A stretch of DNA of 64,000 nucleotides from JBHGXV01 sp041920505 (lineage in GTDB: Bacteria; Bacillota; Bacilli; Brevibacillales; Brevibacillaceae): assembly GCA_041920505.1 (NCBI GenBank), contig JBHGXV010000066.1:1-64000 (forward strand), written 5' to 3'. The notes beneath the pieces are model-generated. The model worked only from the letters and a program-made list of their open reading frames with translations, made no database searches and had not been told where the DNA came from. Numbering within the stretch: the stretch's first letter is position 1; every line of letters starts with the position of its first letter. Positions 33,001 to 42,744 of the stretch are shown here, one piece after another. Made by a program: the position numbers and the translations under genes.

Positions 33001-33468
33001 CTAGGAGTAGCTGGGGTACCGCTCTTCTTCCCGGTAACCGCTGGCGATTCGCTTGATCGTCCGTTTGGGCCGCTCCGGCTGTTTCTCCGATTGCGGCTCA
33101 TCTGCGTGTTCGCCTGTCGGGTGGCTCGTCCGTCCGACAGCCTGCTTCTCCGCGTGCCGCCTGTCGGTTCGCGTCGGCACGCCGGTTTTTCTGGCCCGTT
33201 CCCGCGAAACGCCGACATTTTCGCCTGCCTCTGCCAGGCGGTTGAAGGCGGTGCCCAGGTCGTTTGCGGTACGGGTGTTGATTCCCATGCTGTACAGCAT
33301 CGGGCAGAAGCGGGTGACGCCTTCCGCCACTTTCATCGCCGACATCGTCATCAACAGCCAGGGGGTGCGGTGCGGACGACGGGACATCCGGCCGATCCCG
33401 TAGGCCAGACCGAGCAGCCCGATGGTGATGCGGATGGAAGCGTCCACGGTGCCTACATTTTTGCGCAT
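33001..33468 (-). CDS. DUF2892-family membrane protein with charged tail
   Basis: A 155-residue protein. The first 65 residues resemble the two-helix YgaP-like DUF2892 membrane domain: NVGTVDASIRITIGLLGLAYGIG, then LLMTMSAMKVAEGVTRFCPMLYSMGI. The remaining 90 residues are hydrophilic, highly charged and probably disordered. The ATG has GGGAGGG upstream on the minus strand. It is probably co-transcribed with the 45-residue gene that follows. Function is not known. Confidence 0.75.
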   Translation of the reverse strand: MRKNVGTVDASIRITIGLLGLAYGIGRMSRRPHRTPWLLMTMSAMKVAEGVTRFCPMLYSMGINTRTANDLGTAFNRLAEAGENVGVSRERARKTGVPTRTDRRHAEKQAVGRTSHPTGEHADEPQSEKQPERPKRTIKRIASGYREEERYPSYS

Positions 33469-33643
33469 AACGTTTCCCTCCCTTATCTAGGGATAGTTTG
33501 CGCGCGCCCGTAAAAAACAGCCGAGGTAGTTTTTTCTAAAGAAATTCCGTCTTTTCAAATCCTGCCCGTATATATTATGATGTGAGAAAACACACCATGA
33601 TCGAGCGTTCAGTCGTAAAAAACGCGCGAAAGCAGGTGGTACC

Positions 33644-35422
33644 ATGCGGGTACGGCCGTTGACGGAAGAAGCCTATCTGCGTCTGTTGCGCACGGCCAAG
33701 CGGCAGGCTCCGGCCAGTCTGTGGATCAGCAAAGCCAAGGTGCTTGACGTCTACATGCGCGAATGGCGTGAAGCGGAAGTGGTTGTTTCGGGCGAGCGGA
33801 TCGCCTATGTCGGCGAGACGCAGCCGCTTGTGGACGAGCGGACGGTGAAAATCGACGCGACCGGGTATTGGCTGGTGCCCGGTTACATTGAACCGCACGC
33901 TCATCCGTTCCAGTGGTACAATCCGTCCAGTTTGAGCGACTACGCTCTTCAGACGGGCACGACGACCATGATTTGCGACACCCTGATCCTGTACGGGATT
34001 CTCCCGGCAGACGAAGTGGAAAAGATCATGGAAACGCTCGCCGCCCATCCGGTGAAGCAGTTTTTCTGGGCGAGGCTCGATCCGCAGAGCCACAAGCCGC
34101 AAAACAAGGCGAAATTTGCCGGTGAGCGGCTTGGCCGCATGATTTCCCATCCCCTGGTGATCCAGGGGGGAGAGTTGACCGACTGGCGCGGCATTCTCCA
34201 AGAGGATGACGCGATCCTGACGGGGCTGAAACAGGCCCGCGACCTGGGCAAACGCATCGAAGGCCACCATCCCGGCGCCTCGCCGGACACGCTCAACATT
34301 GCCGCCGCCGCGGGCGTGACCGCTTGCCACGAAAGCATTGCCGCCGACGAGGTGATCCACCGGCTGCGTCTGGGGATGTACGCCACGCTGCGCCATTCCT
34401 CGATCCGGCCGGACTTGCCGGAGTTGGTTCGCGGCCTCATCGAAAAAGGCGTGCCCTGGTCGTCGCGGTTGATGCTTACGTCGGACGGTTGCACGCCGCC
34501 GATGATGCGCCACGGGTTTATGGATTACACCGTGCGCGTCGCGATCGAAGCGGGCATGCCGCCGATCGACGCCTATGTGACGGCGTCGCTTACGCCTGCC
34601 GTGTATTACGGACTGGACGCCGAAATCGGGGGGATCGCCCCCGGCCGCCTCGCTGACCTGCTGCTGCTGAGAGCGCCGGACGATCCAACCCCGGTCACGG
34701 TGATCGCCAACGGAACCGTCTGGGCGCAAAACAGGACGCTTTGCCAAACGCCTCCTCGTCTTGACTGGAGCCGTTACTGTTTCCCCGACCTGCGCGGCGC
34801 CGCCCCGCGCCTGTCGGCGGAGGCGTTCCGCATGTGCGACACCGGCGAAGCCGTACCCGTTTTGCAGATGCAGAATGCCGTCATCACCAGGCTGTCACTA
34901 GAGCGCCTGCCTGTCGACCAAACGGGCTGCCTCAGCCTTGACCACGATGCCGAACTGGCCTGGATTGCCCTGATCGATCCGCACGGCAAACGCCTCACAC
35001 AGGCGGCCGTGCGCGGTTACGGCCGCGATCTGGAGGGCATCGCCAGTTCGTATACGGCTTCCGCAGACTGGCTCGTCATCGGCCGGGACCCGCACGCCAT
35101 GGCCGCCGCGTTGGAGCGGCTCAACCAACTGGGCGGCGGGTTGGTGATGATCGACCAGGGCCAGATCGTTTACGAGTTGCCGCTGCCCTTGGGCGGCATG
35201 ATGTCCGATCTGCCGATGGAAGACGTGATCGAGCGGGCGGAGGAGTTTTTCCGCCTGCTTCGGGTCAAGGGTCACCGCCACATCGATCCGATTTACTCGC
35301 TGTTGTTCTTTTCCGCCACCCATCTGCCGTTTGTCCGCATGACAGCCGAAGGCGTCTACGACGTCAAGCAAGGAAGGGTGATATCCCCCGCCCGAACGCT
35401 TGACGAACGCTTCTTTGGCTGA
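33644..35422 (+). CDS. yerA: Adenine deaminase-family amidohydrolase (YerA-like)
   Basis: A 592-residue metal-dependent hydrolase. The amidohydrolase metal motif is in VPGYIEPHAHPFQW, and further ligands are in EGHHPGASPDTLN and LTSDGCTPPMM. The C-terminal adenine deaminase domain follows, with IDQGQIVYELPLPLGGMMS. B. subtilis has yerA at the equivalent place after the pur genes. Adenine deamination to hypoxanthine is the family reaction, but YerA proteins form a divergent branch, so the substrate is uncertain. The ATG has CAGGTGG upstream. Confidence 0.85.
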   Translation: MRVRPLTEEAYLRLLRTAKRQAPASLWISKAKVLDVYMREWREAEVVVSGERIAYVGETQPLVDERTVKIDATGYWLVPGYIEPHAHPFQWYNPSSLSDYALQTGTTTMICDTLILYGILPADEVEKIMETLAAHPVKQFFWARLDPQSHKPQNKAKFAGERLGRMISHPLVIQGGELTDWRGILQEDDAILTGLKQARDLGKRIEGHHPGASPDTLNIAAAAGVTACHESIAADEVIHRLRLGMYATLRHSSIRPDLPELVRGLIEKGVPWSSRLMLTSDGCTPPMMRHGFMDYTVRVAIEAGMPPIDAYVTASLTPAVYYGLDAEIGGIAPGRLADLLLLRAPDDPTPVTVIANGTVWAQNRTLCQTPPRLDWSRYCFPDLRGAAPRLSAEAFRMCDTGEAVPVLQMQNAVITRLSLERLPVDQTGCLSLDHDAELAWIALIDPHGKRLTQAAVRGYGRDLEGIASSYTASADWLVIGRDPHAMAAALERLNQLGGGLVMIDQGQIVYELPLPLGGMMSDLPMEDVIERAEEFFRLLRVKGHRHIDPIYSLLFFSATHLPFVRMTAEGVYDVKQGRVISPARTLDERFFG

Positions 35423-35503
35423 AAGAATGTGATTCACAAAACAAACCGCGTCACAAGAGAGCCAATCCCCCGGGTTTCATTGTGATAAAAATTATTTTTT
35501 CTC

Positions 35504-35531
35504 TTGTAAATTTTCTTATTTATTCTACAAT
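35504..35531 (+). promoter_or_regulatory. Promoter of the liv receptor/transporter cluster
   Basis: TTGTAA (35504-35509), a 16-nt spacer and TACAAT (35526-35531) lie in an AT-rich stretch about 140 nt before the first receptor gene. The AT-rich DNA upstream could serve as an UP element. Confidence 0.5.
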
Positions 35532-35667
35532 AAAGGAAGCCAAGCCACCCGCAGACGGGGAAATGGTAAAAAATTCCTGACAATCCCCTTCGTGTGTGGC
35601 AAATAGGCTGAAATTTCATTATCTTTCAATCAAACAGAAAGGTCACAAAAAGGGGGATTTACTTTTT

Positions 35668-36900
35668 ATGAAGAAGCGGACACAACTGGCATTTTTTACG
35701 GCGATGTTGGCCGTCGGAACGGCCCTCGCCGGATGCGGCGGCGCAAACAACGCGAGCGGCGGCAACTCTGCGCCGTCCACCAACCAACAGGGATCAGGCA
35801 GCTCGGATTCAGCCGCAGGCAGCGGCGGCAAAATCGTCATCGCGACAGTAGGTCCGCTCTCCGGTTCCGCGTCCGACTACGGTGATTCGGCGAAAACGGG
35901 TGCCGAGTACGCGCTCAAACTGAAGCAGGAAGAGTTCAAAAAACTGGGCTTTGACCTTGAGTTGCTGGCGCAAGACGACCAGGCCGACCCGAAACAGGGC
36001 GTAGCCAGCGCGGAAATGCTGATCTCCAACCCGGACGTGCTCGGTGTGGTGGGTCACGTGACCACCGGCTCCTCCATCCCGGCTTCGGCCAAATACGAAG
36101 AAGCCCACCTGGTGATGGTCTCTCCGTCCAGCACGGGTGAAAAGCTGACGGAGGAAGGCAAGAAGGTCGTTCACCGCGTCTGCGCCCGCGACGACCAGCA
36201 AGGCTCCAAAGCGGCGATCTACGCCAAAAACAAGCTGAATGTGAAAACCGCGTTTATCATCCACGACAAGGGCGCGTATGGACAAGGCCTCGCCGAGCAG
36301 GTGAAAGCCCAGTTCGAAAAAGACGGCGTGCAAATCCTCGGCTTCGAAGGCATCACGCCGGGCGAAAAGGACTACAGCGCGGTCATCAATCAGGTCGCGG
36401 CGAAAAATCCGGACATTCTCTACTTCGGCGGCTACTACGCGGAAGGCGGCATCCTCGTCAAGCAAGCGCGTGAAAAAGGCTTCAAGGGCTACTTCATGGG
36501 CGGCGACGGCCTCGACTCCGCAGACATGCTGAAAATCGCCGGCAACGCTGCGGACGGTTTGGTCTTCACCTCCACGGTCGGCGACGTGACCTCGACGGAG
36601 GAAGGCAAGAAGTGGGTGGCCGATTTTGAAAAAGCCACAGGCAAAAAAGTTGGAATTTTCACCTCTTTCGGATATGACGCGATGAACGTCATGCTGAACG
36701 GGGTGCTGGAAGCGATCAAGGCGAACGGCGGCAAGAAACCGACTCGCGAACAAGTGCTGGACGCCGTTCACAAAACCACCGACTTCCAGGGCCAGTTCGT
36801 CAAGGTAAGCTTCGACGACAAGGGCGACAACAAATACGCCAAAGTGTTCATCTACAAGTACGACAAGGGCAACAAAGTGTACGTGGGCGAAGCGGAATGA
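35668..36900 (+). CDS. Branched-chain amino acid-type ABC receptor lipoprotein 1 (LivJ-like)
   Basis: A 410-residue periplasmic-binding-protein type I lipoprotein. The signal peptide MKKRTQLAFFTAMLAVGT ends in lipobox ALAGC, followed by a Gly/Ser/Asn-rich linker and the two-lobed binding domain (IATVGPLSGSASDYG, AQDDQADPKQGV, LGVVGHVTTGSSIPAS). It should capture branched-chain amino acids or related ligands outside the membrane and deliver them to the LivHM permease. Near residue 90 it has AQDDQ where its paralogues have PQDDQ. ATG 35668 follows AAAAAGGGGG. It is the first of three tandem paralogues. Confidence 0.9.
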   Translation: MKKRTQLAFFTAMLAVGTALAGCGGANNASGGNSAPSTNQQGSGSSDSAAGSGGKIVIATVGPLSGSASDYGDSAKTGAEYALKLKQEEFKKLGFDLELLAQDDQADPKQGVASAEMLISNPDVLGVVGHVTTGSSIPASAKYEEAHLVMVSPSSTGEKLTEEGKKVVHRVCARDDQQGSKAAIYAKNKLNVKTAFIIHDKGAYGQGLAEQVKAQFEKDGVQILGFEGITPGEKDYSAVINQVAAKNPDILYFGGYYAEGGILVKQAREKGFKGYFMGGDGLDSADMLKIAGNAADGLVFTSTVGDVTSTEEGKKWVADFEKATGKKVGIFTSFGYDAMNVMLNGVLEAIKANGGKKPTREQVLDAVHKTTDFQGQFVKVSFDDKGDNKYAKVFIYKYDKGNKVYVGEAE

Positions 36901-37037
36901 GCCTGTAAAAAGCCAATCGGCACTCTGGAGGAAGAACGAGTACGCGTTGTCTTTTCAATACCGCAATGGATGTGCATCCAATAGAGTCGCTGCTGATACT
37001 TCCAGAAAAAGAGAGAAATAATGAGGGGGATTTTCTG

Positions 37038-38282
37038 ATGAAAAGGCGGACTCAACTAGGCTTCCTCACCACAGCCGTTGCGGTAGGCATGGCTCTTTCG
37101 GGGTGCGGCGCTTCGCCCGCCGGCAATACGGGCGGCCAGGCTCAGCAACCGCAAGCCCAGCCCCAGCCCCAGGCAAGCGGGAATGGCGGACAGAATGCGG
37201 CAGGCAGCAGCAACAAGATTTTGATTGCGACGCAAAGCCCGCTGTCCGGCCCGCAATCCGTCCTGGGGGATTCGATCAAGACGGGTGCCGAGTACGCGCT
37301 CAAACTGAAGCAGGAAGAGTTCAAAAAACTGGGCTTCGACGTCGAACTGTTCCCGCAGGATGACCAGGCCGATCCCAAGCAGGGGGTGGCCAACGCCGAA
37401 CTGCTGGTGTCCAACCCGGACGTGCTGGGAGTGGTCGGCCACCTGAACACAGGGGTGTCGATCCCCGCCTCCGTCAAGTACGAAGAAGGCAAGCTGGTGA
37501 TGGTCTCGCCGGCCAACACCGGGGTCAAGCTGACGGAAGAAGGCAAGAAAGTGGTTCACCGGATTTGCGCGCGTGACGACCAACAAGGTCCGAAGGCGGC
37601 CAAGTACGCGGAAAAACTTGGCGTCAAGACCGCCTTTCTGATTCACGACAAGACCGCCTACGGACAAGGCTTGGCCGATCAGGTGAAAGCGCAGTTGGAA
37701 AAAGACGGGGTGAAGGTGGTCGGCTACGAGGGCATCACCCAGGGAGAGAAGGATTACAGCGCCGTGCTCAACCAGGTCATCGGCAAGAACCCTGACATGA
37801 TCTACATGGGCGCGGTGTACACCGAAGCCGGCGTGCTGGTCAAACAAGCCCGGGAGAAAGGCTACAAGGGGCTGATGATGGGCGGCGACGCGATTGACTC
37901 CTCGGAGATGTTCAAAATCGCCGGTCCGGCCGCGGAAGGCGTCGTGTTCACCACGACTGCGGGCGATGTCACTTCGAGCGAAGAAGGCAAGAAGTGGGTG
38001 GCCGACTACGAGAAGACGATGGGCAAAAAACCGGAAACCTACTCCGTCTACGGGTTTGACGCGATGAACGTCGTCCTCAACGGGGTGATGGAGGCGATCA
38101 AGGCCAACGGCGGCAAGAAGCCGACCCGCGAACAAGTGCTGGAGGCGGTTCACCACACCAAAGACTTCCAGGGACAATTCACGAAGGTTACGTTTGACGA
38201 AAAAGGCGACAACAAGTATGCGGACGTATTTGTTTACAAATATGGCAAGGACAAAACGATTTTCCTGGGAAAAATCGACTGA
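37038..38282 (+). CDS. Branched-chain amino acid-type ABC receptor lipoprotein 2 (LivJ-like)
   Basis: A 414-residue paralogue of the preceding gene. It has signal peptide MKRRTQLGFLTTAVAVGM with lipobox ALSGC, then a Gln/Pro-rich linker (QAQQPQAQPQPQA), then the same binding fold (QSPLSGPQSVLGDSIKTGAEYAL, FPQDDQADPKQGVANAELL). ATG 37038 has GAGGGGG upstream. The 137-nt spacer after receptor 1 contains no clear terminator, so co-transcription is likely. Ligand differences from its paralogues cannot be read off. Confidence 0.9.
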   Translation: MKRRTQLGFLTTAVAVGMALSGCGASPAGNTGGQAQQPQAQPQPQASGNGGQNAAGSSNKILIATQSPLSGPQSVLGDSIKTGAEYALKLKQEEFKKLGFDVELFPQDDQADPKQGVANAELLVSNPDVLGVVGHLNTGVSIPASVKYEEGKLVMVSPANTGVKLTEEGKKVVHRICARDDQQGPKAAKYAEKLGVKTAFLIHDKTAYGQGLADQVKAQLEKDGVKVVGYEGITQGEKDYSAVLNQVIGKNPDMIYMGAVYTEAGVLVKQAREKGYKGLMMGGDAIDSSEMFKIAGPAAEGVVFTTTAGDVTSSEEGKKWVADYEKTMGKKPETYSVYGFDAMNVVLNGVMEAIKANGGKKPTREQVLEAVHHTKDFQGQFTKVTFDEKGDNKYADVFVYKYGKDKTIFLGKID

Positions 38283-38334
38283 TAGCCAAAATGATTTGAA
38301 AGAAAAGAAAAACATACACTGGGGGTTTTCGCCA

Positions 38335-39564
38335 ATGAAAAAGCGTACGCACATTAGCTTGTTGACGGCAGTTCTTTCTGTTGGTATGATTGTCGGAGGT
38401 TGCGGTGGTGGCGGCAACAACGCGACAGGCGGCAATTCGGGACCCGCGCAGCAGGGCGGATCCTCGGGCGGCGGCGCCGCTTCCGGCAGCAACAAGATTC
38501 TCATCGCAACGCAAAGCCCGCTCTCCGGGCCGCAATCCAACGTCGGTGACGCAATCAAGACGGGTGCGGAATTTGCGTTGAATCAACAAAAAGAAGAATT
38601 CAAAAAATTGGGATTCGACTTGGAATTGTACCCACAGGACGACCAGGCTGACCCGAAACAGGGGGTAGCCAACGCCGAGTTGCTTGTCTCCAACCCGGAC
38701 GTATTGGGCGTCGTCGGCCACTACAACACCGGGGTGGCCATCCCGTCCTCGGTGAAGTACGAAGAAGGCAAACTGGTCATGGTGTCTCCAGCCAACACCG
38801 GCGTGAAGCTGACCGAAGAAGGCAAGAAGACTGTTCACCGGATCTGCGCGCGCGACGACCAGCAAGGCCCGGCAGGCGCGACGTACGCCGAGAAGAAACT
38901 GGGTGTCAAATCGGTCTTCCTGATTCACGACAAAACCGCCTATGGTCAAGGGCTCGTCGACCAGGTAAAAGCGCAGTTTGAAAAAGACGGCGTAAAGGTG
39001 CTTGGTTACGAGGGCATCACCCAAGGCGAGAAAGACTACAGCGCGGTGCTTAACCAAGTCATCTCCAAAAATCCCGACATGATCTACTTCGGCGGGATCT
39101 TCTCCGAAGCCGGCATCCTCGTCAAGCAAGCCCGCGAAAAAGGCTTCAAGGGTTACTTCATGGGCGGTGACGGCATCGACTCCACCGATATGATCAAGAT
39201 TGCCGGTCCCGCGGTCGAAGGCGTGGTCTACACCTCAACTGCAGGTGACGTCACCCAAACCGAGGAAGGCAAGAAGTGGGCGGCGGAATACGAGAAAGCG
39301 ACCGGCAAGAAACCGGAAAACTACTCCGTATACGCCTATGACGCCATGAACGTTCTACTCAACGGCGTCAAAGAAGCCATCAAGGCGAACGGCGGCAAGA
39401 AGCCGACCCGCGAGCAGGTGCTGGAAGCTGTTCACAACACCAAGGACTTCCAGGGCCAGTTTGTAAAAGTAAGCTTTGACGAAAAAGGCGACAACAAGTT
39501 CGCAGACGTGTTTATCTACAAGTTTGGCAAAGATCATATCGAATTTGTCGGAAAAGCAGAATAA
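38335..39564 (+). CDS. Branched-chain amino acid-type ABC receptor lipoprotein 3 (LivJ-like)
   Basis: A 409-residue paralogue. Signal peptide MKKRTHISLLTAVLSVGM with lipobox IVGGC and a Gly-rich linker, then the binding domain (QSPLSGPQSNVGDAIKTGAEFAL, YPQDDQADPKQGVANAELL). The ATG follows CTGGGGG. It lies 52 nt after receptor 2. A hairpin with only a weak T-run separates it from the permease genes. Confidence 0.9.
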   Translation: MKKRTHISLLTAVLSVGMIVGGCGGGGNNATGGNSGPAQQGGSSGGGAASGSNKILIATQSPLSGPQSNVGDAIKTGAEFALNQQKEEFKKLGFDLELYPQDDQADPKQGVANAELLVSNPDVLGVVGHYNTGVAIPSSVKYEEGKLVMVSPANTGVKLTEEGKKTVHRICARDDQQGPAGATYAEKKLGVKSVFLIHDKTAYGQGLVDQVKAQFEKDGVKVLGYEGITQGEKDYSAVLNQVISKNPDMIYFGGIFSEAGILVKQAREKGFKGYFMGGDGIDSTDMIKIAGPAVEGVVYTSTAGDVTQTEEGKKWAAEYEKATGKKPENYSVYAYDAMNVLLNGVKEAIKANGGKKPTREQVLEAVHNTKDFQGQFVKVSFDEKGDNKFADVFIYKFGKDHIEFVGKAE

Positions 39565-39590
39565 TACATTCAGCCTCAACCAGAAAAACA

Positions 39591-39613
39591 GGGGCGACAC
39601 TGGTGGTCGCCCC
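39591..39613 (+). terminator. Hairpin between receptor 3 and livH (partial terminator or mRNA-processing site)
   Basis: GGGGCGAC-N7-GTCGCCCC is an 8-bp GC-rich stem followed by TTCATTCTGG, so termination would be incomplete. Such hairpins often make receptor mRNA more abundant than permease mRNA. Confidence 0.55.
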
Positions 39614-39686
39614 TTCATTCTGGAGAAAGATTTGATTAATCAATTAAAGTCTATAAACGAAAAACGAAAAGAGGGAGAAGACAACG

Positions 39687-40634
39687 ATGCTAAGCATACT
39701 ACCTCAGGTTCTAGTTGACGGACTGACCCTCGGGTTTATGTATGCCGTCGTGGCCCTGGGTTACACGATGGTTTACGGGATCTTGGAATTCATCAACTTC
39801 GCCCACGGGGAAATCTTCATGGTGGGGGCGTTTATCGGGACGGAAGTGTTGTTGATCTCCGACTCGTTGGGCGCGCTCCAGGGCATGAATCCGTACGTTG
39901 CCTTCGTCCTCAGCCTTGTGATTGCGATGGTTCTGACCGGCGCGCTCGGTGTGGGGATTGAACGGATCGCGTATCGGCCGCTTCGAAGCGCTCCGCGACT
40001 GGTTCCGCTGATTTCCGCGATTGGCGTGTCCTTTTTGCTGCAAGACCTTGTCCGTTTTACCGAAGCGATTTGTCGTAATGAATTTATTCTGAATGCTCCG
40101 ATTCTCTTTAAAGGTATGATCAATCTGGGATTTGCCCAAATTCCGCAAAAAGCATTACTCGTTGTGCTCATTGCGATTGTGATGATGATCGGTCTGACGT
40201 TGTTTGTCAACAAAACAAAGTGGGGAATCGCCATGCGGGCCGTAGCGCAGGATCAAAGTACGGCTTCGCTGATGACCATAAACGTAGACAAGGTAATCAT
40301 GCTGACCTTCCTGATCGGTTCCAGCCTGGGGGGTGCCACCGGGGTTCTGTTTGCCCAAAACTACGGAACCATCGACCCCTACATCGGGTTTATTCTCGGC
40401 CTGAAAGCGTTTACCGCAGCCGTTCTCGGCGGTATCGGGAACCTGCGCGGCGCGATGGTGGGCGGCGTGATTCTCGGTTTGCTGGAGTCGCTGGCCGGCG
40501 CGTACATGGGTCCGCTGACAAATGGAGCGTTCGGTGCCGAGTATAAGGACGTATTTGCCTTTGCCATTCTGATTCTCGTGCTTCTGTTCAAACCGGAGGG
40601 TTTGTTCGGAGAAGCCGTGAAAGAGAAAGTGTAG
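39687..40634 (+). CDS. livH: Branched-chain amino acid ABC permease LivH-like
   Basis: A 315-residue membrane protein with about eight hydrophobic segments. It carries LivH signatures LGYTMVYGILEFINFAHGEIFM, RIAYRPLRSAPRLVPLISAIG and TAAVLGGIGNLRGAMVGG. It pairs with the LivM-like protein encoded next to form the translocation pore. Upstream GAGGGAGAAG is the likely ribosome binding site. Confidence 0.93.
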   Translation: MLSILPQVLVDGLTLGFMYAVVALGYTMVYGILEFINFAHGEIFMVGAFIGTEVLLISDSLGALQGMNPYVAFVLSLVIAMVLTGALGVGIERIAYRPLRSAPRLVPLISAIGVSFLLQDLVRFTEAICRNEFILNAPILFKGMINLGFAQIPQKALLVVLIAIVMMIGLTLFVNKTKWGIAMRAVAQDQSTASLMTINVDKVIMLTFLIGSSLGGATGVLFAQNYGTIDPYIGFILGLKAFTAAVLGGIGNLRGAMVGGVILGLLESLAGAYMGPLTNGAFGAEYKDVFAFAILILVLLFKPEGLFGEAVKEKV

Positions 40635-40644
40635 GTGAGAGAAC

Positions 40645-41928
40645 GTGGCTAAAAACGTATTCAACACGATGTTTAAGGACAAGCAGATCCCGCTTCTCTT
40701 TACCGTCCTCTGGGTGGCGGCTTTCTCCGCCGCGCTCCACATCATGGAGAAATCAGTCACCGCCTTTATCGGGATTTTGGCTTCCATCATCCTCATCTAC
40801 TACACCCGTGCATCGAAGCTGGTGCGCTTCGTGCTGGGAGCGGTTGTGCTGTTGCTGATCATTCCGCTCGTCGCCGGTGACAACCGGTACTACATGGAGG
40901 TCGCGTCGCAGGTCGGGATTTACGTGGCCATGGCGCTCGGGCTGAATATCGTAGTCGGCTTTGCCGGTTTGCTCGACCTTGGGTACGTTGCCTTTTTCGC
41001 CGCAGGGGCTTACGCGTACGCGATCTTTGCGACGTCGCAAGCGAACGAATTTATTCCCGGGAACCTGTTTCCGCTGAGCGGCGAATGGTTCTGGCCTTTC
41101 TTGATCGTCGGTCTGATCGTGGCCGCGATTTTCGGGATCTTGCTTGGCTTGCCGGTCTTGCGGGTAAAAGGGGACTACCTGGCGATCGTCACCCTTGGGT
41201 TCGGGGAGATCATCCGGATCATCTTCAACAACCTGGACAAGCCGATCAACATTACCAACGGTCCGCAAGGGTTGACGCCGATCGCCTCGCCTGAACTGTT
41301 CGGCGTCAAGATGACGACACCTTTCTACTTCTACTTCATCGTGCTGTTTGTGATCGCCATTATCGTGCTGGCCAACGTGCGCTTTGAACACTCCCGTCTC
41401 GGACGAGCCTGGATCGCGGTGCGCGAAGACGAACTGGCTGCGCAGTCGATGGGGATTTCGCTTTTGCACACCAAGCTGGCGGCGTTTGCGACCGGCGCGT
41501 CGTTTGCCGGGGTCGTCGGGGTCATTTTCGCCGCGAAGCAAACGTTCGTCGACCCGACGTCCTTTACCCTGATGGAATCGATCGGGATTCTCGTCATGGT
41601 CATTCTCGGCGGCAGCGGCAGCATCCCGGGCGTTGTGCTCGGCGCGTCGTTTGTCACCGTGCTGCAGGTGCAATTGCTGAAAGAGTTCTCCAACTTCCTG
41701 CACTCCCTGCAACAATCGGGCGTGATCAATCTGCCGAGCCAGCTTGACCCGTCCAAATTCCAGCGTCTCATCTTTGGGATTATGCTGATTCTCGTCGCGT
41801 TGTACAGGCCAAACGGGTTGATCCCCGCAAAGCGCAAGAAGAATGACATCGACGCAATCAAACAAAGTCCGTACGCCAAAGAAAAGCTGGGCATACTGGC
41901 CAAGACCAGCGGTGGCAAACAAGCATAA
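40645..41928 (+). CDS. livM: Branched-chain amino acid ABC permease LivM-like
   Basis: A 427-residue membrane protein. Signatures include LNIVVGFAGLLDLGYVAFFAAGAYAYA, LGLPVLRVKGDYLAIVTLGFGEIIRI and ILGGSGSIPGVVLGA. The extra N-terminal hydrophobic region is usual for LivM. GTG 40645 follows GGTGAGAG and lies ten bases after livH. Confidence 0.93.
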   Translation: MAKNVFNTMFKDKQIPLLFTVLWVAAFSAALHIMEKSVTAFIGILASIILIYYTRASKLVRFVLGAVVLLLIIPLVAGDNRYYMEVASQVGIYVAMALGLNIVVGFAGLLDLGYVAFFAAGAYAYAIFATSQANEFIPGNLFPLSGEWFWPFLIVGLIVAAIFGILLGLPVLRVKGDYLAIVTLGFGEIIRIIFNNLDKPINITNGPQGLTPIASPELFGVKMTTPFYFYFIVLFVIAIIVLANVRFEHSRLGRAWIAVREDELAAQSMGISLLHTKLAAFATGASFAGVVGVIFAAKQTFVDPTSFTLMESIGILVMVILGGSGSIPGVVLGASFVTVLQVQLLKEFSNFLHSLQQSGVINLPSQLDPSKFQRLIFGIMLILVALYRPNGLIPAKRKKNDIDAIKQSPYAKEKLGILAKTSGGKQA

Positions 41929-41949
41929 GCCGAATGGGGGGAACGCAAG

Positions 41950-42726
41950 ATGGCACTACTGGAAGCAATCGGCTTGACGAAGCGATTCGGCGGTCTCGTT
42001 GCCAATCAGGACGTCACCGTGAAAATTGAAAAAGGAACGATTACCGCTGTCATCGGGCCGAACGGGGCCGGGAAGACGACGTTCTTCAATATGATCACCG
42101 GGTTCTACGTGCCGGACGAAGGAGACGTGCTCCTCAACGGCAAAAGCATCAAGGGACTGCGTCCCGACCAGATCGCGGAGCGGGGGATCACCCGGACGTT
42201 CCAAAACATCCGTCTGTTCAAGGAGATGACCGCGCTGGAAAACGTCATGGTCGGCGTGCACAGCCGCCTGTCCGCCGGTCTGTTGGGGATTTTGTTCAAC
42301 ACCAAGCGGGTGCGTGAAGAGGAAGAGCGGGCGCGCGTGGAAGCGTACCAACTGCTGGAATACGTCGGGATCGATCACATCGCCAACGAAGCGGCCGGCA
42401 GCCTGCCGTACGGGTTGCAGCGCCGTCTGGAGATCGCCCGCGCGCTGGCGACCAATCCGCAGATTATCCTGCTGGACGAACCGGCGGCGGGGATGAACCC
42501 GCGCGAGACGGTGGAGATGACCGATTTTATCCGCAAACTGCGCACCGAACTGGACTTGACGATCATTCTGATCGAGCACGACATGAAACTGGTCATGGGA
42601 CTGAGCGAATATATCCACGTGCTTGACTACGGGCGGAAAATCGCCGAAGGCACGCCGGACGAAATCCGCAACAATCCGAAGGTCATCGAGGCGTACCTCG
42701 GGAAAAGTGCTACGGAAGCGTCGTAA
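41950..42726 (+). CDS. livG: Branched-chain amino acid ABC ATPase LivG-like
   Basis: A 258-residue cytosolic ATPase: Walker A GPNGAGKTT, signature-region LPYGLQRRLEIARAL, Walker B IILLDEPAAGMNP and the H-loop His in LIEHDMKLV. As in other LivG proteins the C motif is not the canonical LSGGQ. It couples ATP hydrolysis to the LivHM pore together with LivF. Confidence 0.94.
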   Translation: MALLEAIGLTKRFGGLVANQDVTVKIEKGTITAVIGPNGAGKTTFFNMITGFYVPDEGDVLLNGKSIKGLRPDQIAERGITRTFQNIRLFKEMTALENVMVGVHSRLSAGLLGILFNTKRVREEEERARVEAYQLLEYVGIDHIANEAAGSLPYGLQRRLEIARALATNPQIILLDEPAAGMNPRETVEMTDFIRKLRTELDLTIILIEHDMKLVMGLSEYIHVLDYGRKIAEGTPDEIRNNPKVIEAYLGKSATEAS

Positions 42727-42744
42727 GGGGGGGAGAAACGAGTC

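Noticed and set aside
35507..35521. CodY box upstream of the liv cluster (AATTTTCTTATTTAT)
   Set aside because: The left half fits, but five positions on the right differ from AATTTTCWGAAAATT.
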